This document shows, piece after piece, positions 1 to 5,830 of a stretch of DNA of 42,558 nucleotides. Numbering within the stretch: the first letter of the stretch is position 1; each line of letters starts with the position of its first letter. Below the pieces are notes generated by a model. It made no database searches. It had not been told where the DNA came from and was given only the letters and a program-made list of their open reading frames with translations. A program made the position numbers and the translations under genes. Source of the stretch: a virus; IMG/VR virus record IMGVR_UViG_3300017991_000182, positions 1 to 42,558 of that record, one strand, 5' to 3'.

Positions 1-154
1 AGACCTCAGCATCACCAGAGACCCAAGCATTACCGTAGACCCAAGCATCACCAGAGACCTCAGCATTACCGAAGACCCAAGCATCACCGGAGACCCTAGC
101 ATTACCGTAGACCTCAGCATCACCGAAGACCCAAGCATCACCGGAGACCCTAGC
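1..154 (-). repeat. 18-bp tandem repeat array, left arm (about 8.5 units)
   Basis: Each 18-bp unit encodes six residues, read on the - strand as (S/F/Y)-G-(D/N)-A-(W/E/R)-V. Units differ only at a few codon positions (TCC/TCT/TTC/TAC, GAT/AAT, TGG/GAG/AGG), while GCT and GTC are constant. The array continues at 42253-42558. Near-identical units explain why an assembly would break here and allow unit gain and loss by slippage or recombination. Confidence 0.92.
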
Positions 155-322
155 AAAGCCTTTTCTCGTAGAGAGAGATTCAATCCATCCTCCAACAGTT
201 CCAGCTTTAATCTGTCCTACAGCTTTATTTTCGAATGTTTTGACGCATTTTATCCTGAACAGTTTTGTAGTGCCATCTTTAGCAATTTTACTTTCTTTTG
301 TAAGTTCGAATTTTTCGTTCAT
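1..322 (-). CDS. Hexapeptide-repeat (beta-helix) protein, N-terminal part; runs off the window start
   Basis: I read this from the sequence: ATG at 322 behind GGTGA with a 7-nt gap, open to position 1. About 56 residues carry a GTVGGWIES motif (residues 41-49) and are followed by six-residue units of the form (S/F/Y)G(D/N)A(W/E/R)V. A GGWIE head followed by G-D/N-A hexapeptides is a layout I recall from phage proteins expected to fold as a left-handed beta-helix; that assignment rests on memory and motif. The C-terminus lies at the other end of the window (42132-42558) in the same repeat frame, so this is one gene cut by the contig ends. It is the first gene after the 447-467 promoter, with a leader of about 100 nt. 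Function unknown; a trimeric fibre or a decoy surface are possibilities. Confidence 0.8.
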   Translation of the reverse strand, partial: MNEKFELTKESKIAKDGTTKLFRIKCVKTFENKAVGQIKAGTVGGWIESLSTRKGFARVSGDAWVFGDAEVYGNARVSGDAWVFGNAEVSGDAWVYGNAWVSGDAEV

Positions 323-425
323 AGTGTTTTCACCAGGATTTCTGTTTTGAGAGATTAATTTTTTCGAAGGAGATTTAGAGAAGCCCTTTATCACTTCACA
401 CCTTCATCGATGCTCTCGAATGCGT
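323..425 (-). other. Non-coding leader of the repeat-protein operon
   Basis: This lies between the expected start of transcription (about 25 nt beyond the TATA element at 447-455) and the ATG at 322. It holds only trivial ORFs of three codons and no gene. A leader near 100 nt is long beside the leaderless-type start at 4359, so post-transcriptional control is possible, but I see no convincing strong hairpin. Confidence 0.4.
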
Positions 426-446
426 ATTTTATGTTCGCATAAGTTG

Positions 447-467
447 TTTATATACCTTGTGTTCACA
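447..467 (-). promoter_or_regulatory. TATA promoter of the leftward replication operon
   Basis: On the - strand this reads TGTGAACACAAGG directly followed by TATATAAA. It has an archaeal TATA box with a purine-rich BRE-like upstream part. The same 21-nt element, with two changes, occurs at 33824-33844. It sits immediately after two T8 tracts that would end the preceding leftward operon. It should drive the repeat-protein gene and, across the window ends, the genes from 42124 downward. Confidence 0.65.
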
Positions 468-506
468 AAAAAAATATTTGTTACCACAATCCAAAGACAA
501 AAAAAA
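467..506 (-). terminator. Double poly-T terminator of the left accessory operon
   Basis: On the - strand two runs of eight T (506-499 and 474-467) follow within about 55 nt of the stop codon at 519. Oligo-T tracts are the usual intrinsic termination signal of archaeal RNA polymerase. The second tract abuts the 447-467 promoter. Confidence 0.6.
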
Positions 507-518
507 TGCGGTGAGGGA

Positions 519-704
519 TCAGGGCTTCCCCTTCGCAATGGTAAGTAACTGGTCAAGTTCATCTTCCAGGATAGCTATATCGTGCTGGTATTTCTGCAGC
601 CGTTTCTCGTGGAACCTGACTTTTTTCCTGGCAGTCAATCGCTTCCGCAGGAGTTTTTTGATCTCTTCTGCTCGGCCACCGTAGTTATACTTCACGAAAG
701 CCAT
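519..704 (-). CDS. Small basic coiled-coil protein
   Basis: 61 residues from ATG 704 (MAFVKYNYGG), almost wholly helical and rich in Lys/Arg, then an acidic heptad-like end (ILEDELDQLL). An upstream in-frame ATG at 713 would add three residues. I prefer 704 because a GAGG lies nine bases upstream, whereas at 713 it touches the codon. The start lies inside the end of the preceding gene, so translation is probably coupled. Last gene of the left operon. The predominantly basic helix suggests nucleic acid or coat binding, but no family is recognised. Confidence 0.55.
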   Translation of the reverse strand: MAFVKYNYGGRAEEIKKLLRKRLTARKKVRFHEKRLQKYQHDIAILEDELDQLLTIAKGKP

Positions 705-897
705 CGTATTCATCCTCGCCTTTTGTCCAGTAGCTTGTGTGTTTTGCACTTGGTGTTCCTGCAGGGTGTTGTTTACGGTGTTTGTTACAGTCTTTTTTGT
801 CTTTGCACATGCTTATTCCGTAGTGTGTTTTCAAGTCGCATACTGGTATGTATCTTTGGCAGTACACGCATTTCTTTTTGTACTTTGCCTTCGTCAA
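685..897 (-). CDS. Small Cys/His zinc-finger-like protein
   Basis: 70 residues. CVYCQRYIPVCDLKTHYG then MCKDKKDC and KHRKQH give Cys-x2-Cys and His/Cys clusters that could bind one or two zinc ions, possibly as a C2H2-like finger. The only possible start is TTG at 897, since an in-frame stop directly precedes it; GAGGCGAG upstream can serve as a Shine-Dalgarno site. The 3' end overlaps the next gene by 20 bases. Role unknown; small zinc-finger proteins in viral accessory operons often bind nucleic acid. Confidence 0.55.
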   Translation of the reverse strand: MTKAKYKKKCVYCQRYIPVCDLKTHYGISMCKDKKDCNKHRKQHPAGTPSAKHTSYWTKGEDEYDGFREV

Positions 898-937
898 TTA
901 TCTCGCCTCTCTTTTTTTTGGGGTCTTGTTGTGTTCT

Positions 938-1075
938 TTACTGTTTGCCTTCCAGTAGTTCAATGATGCTGTTGAGTTGGGCGATGATTACTGCGATTGG
1001 TATGCCGATGATTGTTAGGCATAGTATGACGCAGATTATTGCCGCTCCGATTTTTGTAGCTGTGTGTTTTCCCAT
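938..1075 (-). CDS. Small membrane protein
   Basis: 45 residues from ATG 1075. MGKHTATKIG precedes a strongly hydrophobic helix (IICVILCLTIIGIPIAVIIA), then a short amphipathic tail ending EGKQ. Its GGAGG lies inside the last codons of the ATPase gene upstream, a strong site with good spacing and typical coupling. A single-span mini-protein of this kind could act at the host membrane (exclusion, lysis control), but nothing in the sequence decides this. Confidence 0.6.
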   Translation of the reverse strand: MGKHTATKIGAAIICVILCLTIIGIPIAVIIAQLNSIIELLEGKQ

Positions 1076-1080
1076 TTTCT

Positions 1081-2118
1081 TTATTCCTCCGTTGTTAGTT
1101 GTGCAAGTGTAACATCTGTTTCTCGCCGCACTTCTGCACTAATTAATTTTTTGATGTTAAAGAACGTCCGTCGGCTCTTACCTGTCAAATCTTGAAACTT
1201 CTTCACCTGTTCTTTGACTGTCTTCGAGTCCAAGGTTTGGAAGTACGCTGCTTTCAACTCGTCTTCTTTCGTGGTTGCCTTGAAGAGTTCTTCAGCGCTG
1301 TCAGGATTGTTCTTTACGAATGCTATTGCTTTGCGCATGGTTCTGAAGTTGAAGTCTTTGGTTGCTCTGTTTGTGTGAGATTTCAGGAGTTGTATGACTT
1401 CGTTCTTCTGGTCGTTGGTTGTGTCGTCATCGTTATTGATGAACTGTTCACATATCTTCAGCTTTTGTTTGTATGATAGGTTGAACTCGTAGCTGATGGT
1501 TCTTGACAGCATTGCTCTCATGCTTAGATCTTTTGCTTTTGGTATGCTGTTGCAGAGTATGATTACCTTTGCGCGGATCACAAAAGCTCTGGGTGCTTCT
1601 AGGTGTTTACTGCTGCTATTATAATGGACGATACGTTGCCCGTCAACGTCCCACAATGCTGCTTTAAGGATGCTGAGGCTGACTTGGTTGTTGAACACAC
1701 CTTCTATATCATCCAAGATGAGAACGTCCTTGTCACGGCCTTTATACAGGAATTCATAAAGAGCCAGGGGCGTGGTGTACCCGTTCTGGTACTCCCACGC
1801 TCCAGGCTTGAGGTTAGACTTGATGGATTGAATTGTCATACAGGTCTTGCCGACTCCACCTTCACCAAGGAGTACAAGACCTTTATAATCGTTTCCTTTT
1901 ATGAGGACGTTGAGTAGTTTTTTAGGAATTTCAAATTCCGGAATGTGAATGTGTCCTTTTTTCGCGGTATTCTTCCATTCAGCTAAGTTCTTTTGTTGTT
2001 CTTCAACTTTAGCAGTGTCCAGAGTGTTAGGCTTTAAGTTTATGCTTATCTCCGCATTTCGCAGTGTGCTTTTTAGTTCTTTGGTGTTTACTTCTGCTTG
2101 ACCGATGACTTCCATCAT
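1081..2118 (-). CDS. P-loop (AAA+-like) ATPase
   Basis: 345 residues from the first of two adjacent ATGs (2118), placed nine bases after GGAGG; a longer reading from 2139 would put that site inside the gene. The Walker A is GEGGVGKT and the Walker B VLILDDIEG, followed by a possible sensor segment VIILCNSIP. The C-terminal 60 residues (TGKSRRTFFNIKKLISAEV) resemble a helix-turn-helix. This fits an AAA+ ATPase acting on DNA, such as a helicase loader, partition or transposition-type ATPase; which one cannot be said. It is the only sizeable enzyme in the left operon, and the genes on both sides are translationally coupled to it. Confidence 0.72.
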   Translation of the reverse strand: MMEVIGQAEVNTKELKSTLRNAEISINLKPNTLDTAKVEEQQKNLAEWKNTAKKGHIHIPEFEIPKKLLNVLIKGNDYKGLVLLGEGGVGKTCMTIQSIKSNLKPGAWEYQNGYTTPLALYEFLYKGRDKDVLILDDIEGVFNNQVSLSILKAALWDVDGQRIVHYNSSSKHLEAPRAFVIRAKVIILCNSIPKAKDLSMRAMLSRTISYEFNLSYKQKLKICEQFINNDDDTTNDQKNEVIQLLKSHTNRATKDFNFRTMRKAIAFVKNNPDSAEELFKATTKEDELKAAYFQTLDSKTVKEQVKKFQDLTGKSRRTFFNIKKLISAEVRRETDVTLAQLTTEE

Positions 2119-2122
2119 TTTT

Positions 2123-2401
2123 TCAGTCCTCCTCATCAATCTCTAGCGTTCTTATTTCTGTTGTCCAATCACAGCCTGTTCCGTCATCTTCAATGTAATA
2201 ACTCCAGATGGCTAGAGCTTCTTTTCTTACGTCGTCCCTGATTAGGTAATTTTCGTTTTGAAAGTCTCGGTCTAAGTTTCCTTTAAAGCAGTTTCTTGCT
2301 TTTTCTTCGCTGCTGAATGCTTCGAGTATGCTTTCGCTTGTTAGGTTGCTGAATTGTGCTACTATCCATACTTTCATTGTTTTTGGGTTTGGTTTTGTCA
2401 T
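2123..2401 (-). CDS. Hypothetical acidic protein
   Basis: 92 residues starting MTKPNPKTMKVWIVAQ. ATG 2401 overlaps the stop of the preceding gene (ATGA), with GGTGG five bases upstream. A beta-strand start (VWIVAQF) and helix (SSEEKARNCF) recall small phage proteins with an incoming-argument-like fold, but no family is recognised. It ends in an acidic stretch (EIDEED) four bases before the ATPase start, so the two products are probably made together. Confidence 0.6.
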   Translation of the reverse strand: MTKPNPKTMKVWIVAQFSNLTSESILEAFSSEEKARNCFKGNLDRDFQNENYLIRDDVRKEALAIWSYYIEDDGTGCDWTTEIRTLEIDEED

Positions 2402-2607
2402 TCGTTCCACCTTTGGTTTATTGCTTCCTCTTGTTCCGTTGCGTACTGTTCGAATTTGTTTATTATATCTTCTGGGCCGCTGTTTTCTCCGATTATTTGT
2501 CTGAACTTGTCAGCCCAAGGAAGAGTTATTCCTTTGTGCTGGCATTCTCCTTCTCTGTGAAACTCACAGTCTGGACAGTCACCAAAGCTTATGGGGCATG
2601 GTTTCAT
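2398..2607 (-). CDS. Small cysteine-rich, probably zinc-binding protein
   Basis: 69 residues from ATG 2607 (MKPCPISFGDCPDCEFHREGEC), with Cys4-like spacing in the first 25 residues and an acidic helical C-terminus (YATEQEEAINQRW). A GTG nine bases upstream is an alternative start, but GGTG sits six bases before the ATG. The ATG overlaps the stop of the upstream coiled-coil gene. Function unknown; the metal site is inferred from the Cys/His pattern. Confidence 0.58.
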   Translation of the reverse strand: MKPCPISFGDCPDCEFHREGECQHKGITLPWADKFRQIIGENSGPEDIINKFEQYATEQEEAINQRWNE

Positions 2608-2759
2608 TGTACGCACCCGTCACGTAACACCCATTCCAACATGTCTATTTGAATCTCTAAATTTCTTACTGTGTGTTGAAAGTCTGGTTTGTCTTGTAGT
2701 TTTAGGTGTTGTTCTTTCAAGTTTCTGATTTCTCTTTTGATTTCGAGTTCGGTTTTCAT
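2604..2759 (-). CDS. Small coiled-coil protein
   Basis: 51 residues read directly from the sequence, almost all helical: MKTELEIKREIRNLKEQHLKL with heptad-like Leu/Ile spacing, then VRNLEIQIDMLEWVL. GAGG lies seven bases before ATG 2759. Its stop overlaps the start of the next gene (ATGA). Likely a small dimeric helper of a neighbouring protein; no family recognised. Confidence 0.55.
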   Translation of the reverse strand: MKTELEIKREIRNLKEQHLKLQDKPDFQHTVRNLEIQIDMLEWVLRDGCVQ

Positions 2760-2776
2760 GTTGTCGCCTCTTTTTT

Positions 2777-3181
2777 TCATTCGTTGCTTATTCTGTTTGC
2801 CAGAATAAAAATAAAGTGGTGCGTTTCTACTTTTAATGGGTAGTCGTTAAGCACTGATATTGTGGCAGCGTATTGCGTTTCGTCTTTGGTTATTTTGAGC
2901 AGTTCCAACAAGAAAGACAGGTATTCAATGCTGTATTTGCTCTTGTTTTCTGTGGTTAGTGCTTTTTCGTTTGGCGTGTAGTTTAATTCTGGTGCTTTGC
3001 TTTCATTAAATCCTTCATATCCGGCCATACATTCTTGCATTTCGTACGTTTTTGGTATTATCATACATACGTTTGCCGGGTCCATCATTCCTCTCCTTTC
3101 GGCTTCTGGGATGATTTCAGTTTCTGGTTTTGTTTCTCTGAATATTTTTTTTAGTTGTGTTATTGTTTTGTTTTTTTCCAT
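2777..3181 (-). CDS. Hypothetical protein, first gene of an accessory sub-operon
   Basis: 134 residues. An excellent GGAGGA lies upstream of ATG 3181. The N-terminal half is polar and charged; the C-terminal half (SIEYLSFLLELLKITKDETQ... FIFILANRI) looks alpha-helical and globular with no membrane span. I recognise no motif. The preceding 330 bp hold a candidate operator with two CGGATTA copies, so this gene may be the regulated lead gene of the run 3181 to 519. Confidence 0.6.
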   Translation of the reverse strand: MEKNKTITQLKKIFRETKPETEIIPEAERRGMMDPANVCMIIPKTYEMQECMAGYEGFNESKAPELNYTPNEKALTTENKSKYSIEYLSFLLELLKITKDETQYAATISVLNDYPLKVETHHFIFILANRISNE

Positions 3182-3249
3182 CTTTCCTGTCCTCCTTATT
3201 CATTCGTGCTTTTATCTTTGATACTTTCCAGGTGGTGAAATTGGGGTTT

Positions 3250-3307
3250 GAAAGGGGTTTCTCCTTTCGTTTGTTACTCTTTAGCAAGTACGGATTAGTG
3301 CGGATTA
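3250..3307 (-). promoter_or_regulatory. Candidate control region: hairpin plus CGGATTA direct repeat
   Basis: CGGATTA occurs at 3291-3297 and 3301-3307, exactly ten bases apart, one helical turn, which suits a dimeric repressor or activator. Just inside it GAAAGG and CCTTTC form a short stem (3250-3268). Both lie 70-125 bases upstream of the gene starting at 3181, with a weak TATA-like TATACGATA beyond. Regulation is inferred from spacing alone. Confidence 0.4.
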
Positions 3308-3514
3308 TCGTATACTAACAACACAACAAACCACACTACACAAGCACAAGCCCCACAACACCCACACACACACTACCACACACAAGTACTAAAACACATT
3401 ATTTACACAACTATAGACACACACCTTTTTTGATTTCAACTTGAGTATTTAAATGAAGGGTTCTGAGTGTGTGTGTTGGTTGTGTACTTTTTGTGTGTGT
3501 GTACTGTTCGGTGG
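3308..3514. other. Non-coding A/C-rich then G/T-rich stretch, possible origin or control region
   Basis: About 3316-3425 is nearly free of G on the + strand (repeated CACAC, CAACA). After an AT-rich centre (3425-3460) the composition flips to GT-rich (GTGTGTGT at 3467-3475 and 3492-3501). No ORF with a ribosome-binding site is present. Such a composition switch around an AT-rich core is compatible with an origin or other melted region, but simple low-complexity drift could also explain it. Confidence 0.3.
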
Positions 3515-3754
3515 TTAATAGTGTGTGTTGGTGTATCTGTTTAGATCGGCTGCGGTTCTTACCTCTGGGTGTTGTGCGTATTTGCTTAGATACTCGTGGT
3601 CGATGGGTCTTAATACCCCTGCTTTGTTCCCTTCTTGGTATAGTTGTATTGCGTGGGCGGGGTTTTTAGCAGAATCTAGTAATACCACTAGTCCGTTTGG
3701 GTTTGTGCTGTGGTTTCTTACTATTTCACTGACTGAACCTATATGACTTACCAT
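3515..3754 (-). CDS. Hypothetical protein
   Basis: 79 residues (MVSHIGSVSEIVRNHSTNPN), starting at ATG 3754 behind GGAGGT with seven spacer bases. Segments such as GLVVLLDSAKNPAHAIQLY and YLSKYAQHPEVRTAADLNRY suggest a small alpha/beta fold. The start region (GGAGGT, A-rich spacer, ATGGTAAGT) closely matches that of the 59-residue gene at 4045, so the two translation starts may share origin. No family recognised. Confidence 0.55.
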   Translation of the reverse strand: MVSHIGSVSEIVRNHSTNPNGLVVLLDSAKNPAHAIQLYQEGNKAGVLRPIDHEYLSKYAQHPEVRTAADLNRYTNTHY

Positions 3755-3779
3755 TTTTGTACCTCCGTTTGTTTTGGTC

Positions 3780-3863
3780 TTAACTAAACTGCAATAAAAA
3801 AATAAACATTGTTGTAATGAGGCAAGCCCACCCGATTACTTCAAGCTCCTTTTTGGTACTCAT
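3780..3863 (-). CDS. Possible 27-residue membrane mini-protein
   Basis: ATG 3863 lies two bases after the stop of the preceding gene. It encodes MSTKKELEV followed by a hydrophobic stretch (IGWACLITTMFIFLLQF). No own ribosome-binding site is visible, so it would depend on coupling. A charged N-terminus plus one span is what a real micro-protein looks like, but an ORF this short can arise by chance. Confidence 0.35.
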   Translation of the reverse strand: MSTKKELEVIGWACLITTMFIFLLQFS

Positions 3864-3865
3864 TT

Positions 3866-4045
3866 TTAGTACACTTTATCAATACCTAAGTATTCGTGTA
3901 TGTTGGGGTGTGTTTTTGTTGTAATCACTCCTTCTGTGACTGCTTCGCGTACTATGTTGGTTACTTGCTTTAAGCATTTGAAGGTTGCGTTTTTAATTTC
4001 TTTTAGGTCTTGGTTGTATGCTGTGTGTTCTTTGTTACTTACCAT
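3866..4045 (-). CDS. Small hypothetical protein, first gene of the left operon
   Basis: 59 residues: MVSNKEHTAYNQDLKEIKNA followed by helical segments and an end YLGIDKVY. GGAGGT lies eight bases before ATG 4045, and a TATA box lies about 57 bases upstream. Predicted soluble and mostly helical; it could be a small regulator, but no helix-turn-helix can be named. Confidence 0.58.
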   Translation of the reverse strand: MVSNKEHTAYNQDLKEIKNATFKCLKQVTNIVREAVTEGVITTKTHPNIHEYLGIDKVY

Positions 4046-4100
4046 TTGTATAACCTCCGTAGTTACTTACTTACTATCATACATAGATATAAGCATACCT

Positions 4101-4114
4101 ACTATATAAACCTT
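4101..4114 (-). promoter_or_regulatory. TATA promoter of the left accessory operon
   Basis: On the - strand this reads AAAGGTTTATATAG, a BRE-like purine run joined to a TATA box. Transcription would start near 4080, giving a leader of about 35 nt with a Shine-Dalgarno site for the gene at 4045. It diverges from the + strand promoter at 4325. Confidence 0.6.
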
Positions 4115-4324
4115 TCGGTCACATCTCTTACAAAACACACACCAACAAACCACCAAACAAGGACAAAAGCAAAAAAACAAACCACAACACTTAAATACAA
4201 GCACCAAAGCACAAAAACATGACACGGGGTAGTAGTAACAAAACCAACACCGAAAACATAAGAGCACTGTCTGAATATTTTTGTGGTGGTTTTAGGGGGT
4301 ATATACTGGTGTTGAATGGAAATG
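4115..4324. other. Divergent intergenic region, G-poor on the + strand
   Basis: About 4130-4220 is again an A/C tract almost without G, followed by mixed sequence and a GTATATACT element at 4299. An ORF of about 50 codons from near 4219 reads through the TATA box at 4325 and has no ribosome-binding site, so I do not call it. Together with 3308-3514 this is the most origin-like part of the window, on composition and divergent transcription only. Confidence 0.3.
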
Positions 4325-4332
4325 TTTATATA
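4325..4332 (+). promoter_or_regulatory. TATA promoter for the rightward operon, leaderless type
   Basis: TTTATATA is centred about 30 bases before ATG 4359, and no Shine-Dalgarno sequence separates them, so the mRNA should start at or within a few bases of the ATG. A second TATA-like GTATATACTTA (4340-4350) lies at the same kind of distance from an in-frame ATG at 4371, so two leaderless starts are possible. Confidence 0.6.
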
Positions 4333-4358
4333 GTAGTGAGTATATACTTATTCGTAAG

Positions 4359-4877
4359 ATGGAAACGCCAATGACAATCCTAATCGACACTCGAGAGCAA
4401 ATTCCACTCTGGCACGGATCTGAAGATTTTCCTGCAGTCAAACAAAAACTTGATGTCGGAGACTACACCACCACTTTACTCCTTGGACGAGTACATGCAG
4501 AACGAAAAAACCCTAATGACTTGTACGGCAGCATCATACAAGGACACGAAAGGTTTCGTAACGAACTGTTACGGGCGCAGAGAACAAATGTCAAACTAGT
4601 CGTGTTCGTCGAATGCACCGCAGAAGAGTTCTTTGCGAAAACCTGGGACGTGCGGCAAAAGCTTAAATGCCCAAGCAAAACCCTTAGAAAGATTCTGGCA
4701 ACCATGACCAAAAAGTACAAGTTCGAGATTGTGTGGTGCACTGGCAGACCGCAAATGCGCAAGTTAATGTTTGAATGGTTCAAAAAACACGAAAAAACAA
4801 TAAATGGAAGTGAAACCGATGATACTAAACAAACACTTGATAGTGAACAGCAAAGGACAATGCCGCTTGAGAAATGA
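4359..4877 (+). CDS. ERCC4-type (XPF/MUS81 family) nuclease
   Basis: 172 residues. The metal-dependent ERCC4 active site is clear: DTREQ (10-14), VGDY (33-36) and HAERKNPNDLYGS (47-58), corresponding to the D...GDY...ERK...D pattern that cuts branched or flapped DNA in XPF, MUS81 and archaeal Hef. Only the nuclease domain is present; no helicase or HhH2 domain follows. The last 25 residues are polar. Alternative start at Met5 (4371). As the first rightward gene with a leaderless promoter it is likely early and may process recombination or replication intermediates before packaging. Confidence 0.88.
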   Translation: METPMTILIDTREQIPLWHGSEDFPAVKQKLDVGDYTTTLLLGRVHAERKNPNDLYGSIIQGHERFRNELLRAQRTNVKLVVFVECTAEEFFAKTWDVRQKLKCPSKTLRKILATMTKKYKFEIVWCTGRPQMRKLMFEWFKKHEKTINGSETDDTKQTLDSEQQRTMPLEK

Positions 4878-5133
4878 CGAGCCAAACCTAGACTGGAACG
4901 AAATAGCAATAAAACTCAACATGAGCATACCAGACGCCTTGTTTGAAAAGCCAAGGTTACAAGCAACAATCGCAATACCTGAAACAGCTGCGAACACAGA
5001 ACCTTTGAGTGCTGAAGTCATAGATAACTGCGAAAAAGCTATGCGCGAAGCCACAGGAATGCTCGTAAAGGTCGAACTAGTACGAAAAAATGAACCCTCA
5101 ACTGACAATACCCCAACTGACCAAAATCTTTAA
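4819..5133 (+). CDS. Hypothetical protein
   Basis: 104 residues from ATG 4819 (MILNKHLIVNSKGQCRLRND); an in-frame ATG at 4804 would add five residues. It overlaps the nuclease gene by about 60 bases in another frame, so translation is probably coupled. The segment LDWNEIAIKLNMSIPDALFEKPRLQATIAIPE looks like one strand-rich small domain. No family recognised; the context suggests an early nucleic acid-related role. Confidence 0.6.
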   Translation: MILNKHLIVNSKGQCRLRNDEPNLDWNEIAIKLNMSIPDALFEKPRLQATIAIPETAANTEPLSAEVIDNCEKAMREATGMLVKVELVRKNEPSTDNTPTDQNL

Positions 5134-5257
5134 TGCAATAGATAGAGCGTTACGGAATGGGAAATCTAGAGTTAAAATAGGTGATGATTCTATCACTTTG
5201 GTTTCAGATACTTACATGATGGAAAATGGCAAAACTGCAGGAAATCAAACGGAGTAA
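5090..5257 (+). CDS. Small hypothetical protein
   Basis: 55 residues: MNPQLTIPQLTKIFNAIDRA, then a basic turn (RNGKSRVKIGDDSITLVSDTY). ATG 5090 lies in the end of the preceding gene and the stop lies inside the next one, so it fits a chain of overlapping genes. No clear Shine-Dalgarno site. Function unknown. Confidence 0.45.
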   Translation: MNPQLTIPQLTKIFNAIDRALRNGKSRVKIGDDSITLVSDTYMMENGKTAGNQTE

Positions 5258-5399
5258 TGGGAGCGTTGTTCATCACGTAACCCTTCCCAAATCTTTGGTT
5301 GAGGAGGTTGAGTGGGAGAAGGGTGACGAAATTGACTTTTGCACTGATGAAAACGCTGAAAACGGCAAAAAAACTATTATAATGGAAAAAGTGAGCTGA
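5226..5399 (+). CDS. AbrB/SpoVT-like small DNA-binding protein
   Basis: 57 residues: MAKLQEIKRSNGSVVHHVTL, then PKSLVEEVEWEKGDEIDF and a terminal strand KTIIMEKVS. The pattern of an N-terminal strand, LPKSLVEEVEW-KGDEI and a closing strand is that of swapped-hairpin AbrB-type domains, common in archaea as dimeric regulators or antitoxins. No toxin gene is adjacent, which favours a regulator of the early or late operon. Ends three bases before the small-terminase start. Confidence 0.65.
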   Translation: MAKLQEIKRSNGSVVHHVTLPKSLVEEVEWEKGDEIDFCTDENAENGKKTIIMEKVS

Positions 5400-5401
5400 A
5401 A

Positions 5402-5830
5402 ATGGACGTAATCGATAAAGACGAGTTTGAAAACATCGAAGTTCCAAAAAAGAAAGAGAGTGACGTTCCTGAAGACATGACTGAGGAAAAATTCAGACGG
5501 TTATTGGATTGTATGAACAAGCCTGCAGAGGAAATGAAACAGTCAGCTATCAGAATTAAAATCTTCCTGGACGTACAGATCAAGAAAGACATGGAGACTA
5601 AGGGATTCTTGACGGACTTTACCAGGCGTTGGATGAAAGACTACAATGACTTATTAAAAGAGCTGCAGAAGGCTTTGTATGGTGATAAGAGCACGAACTT
5701 GCACTTGCATGCGGTCAGCCACTCGACCATAGCTAGTAAGATGCGCAAGCACAAAAAGTGTAAAACCACAGAACATCTCGAGAATTCTGTAAATTTACAC
5801 TCTGGAGAAAATGGAAACGATCGGTCCTAA
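5402..5830 (+). CDS. terS: Probable small terminase subunit
   Basis: 142 residues. Called mainly by position: it overlaps the large terminase start by 20 bases, where TerS usually sits. The product is helical (TEEKFRRLLDCMNKPAEEMK; TRRWMKDYNDLLKELQKAL) with a His/Lys-rich tail, consistent with an oligomer-forming DNA-recognition subunit, but no helix-turn-helix stands out. TerS would bind the viral genome and start packaging together with TerL. Confidence 0.6.
   Translation: MDVIDKDEFENIEVPKKKESDVPEDMTEEKFRRLLDCMNKPAEEMKQSAIRIKIFLDVQIKKDMETKGFLTDFTRRWMKDYNDLLKELQKALYGDKSTNLHLHAVSHSTIASKMRKHKKCKTTEHLENSVNLHSGENGNDRS

Noticed and set aside
1-154. CRISPR array from the repeats at the window ends
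   Set aside because: Units are directly adjacent with no spacers and stay in one coding frame.
582-1112. 176-codon + strand ORF
   Set aside because: It is antisense to three leftward genes with ribosome-binding sites; its Phe/Ser/Cys-rich product is typical of a shadow frame.
4219-4377. ORF of about 50 codons (MTRGSSNKTN) on the + strand
   Set aside because: It runs through the TATA box and into the nuclease start, with no ribosome-binding site.
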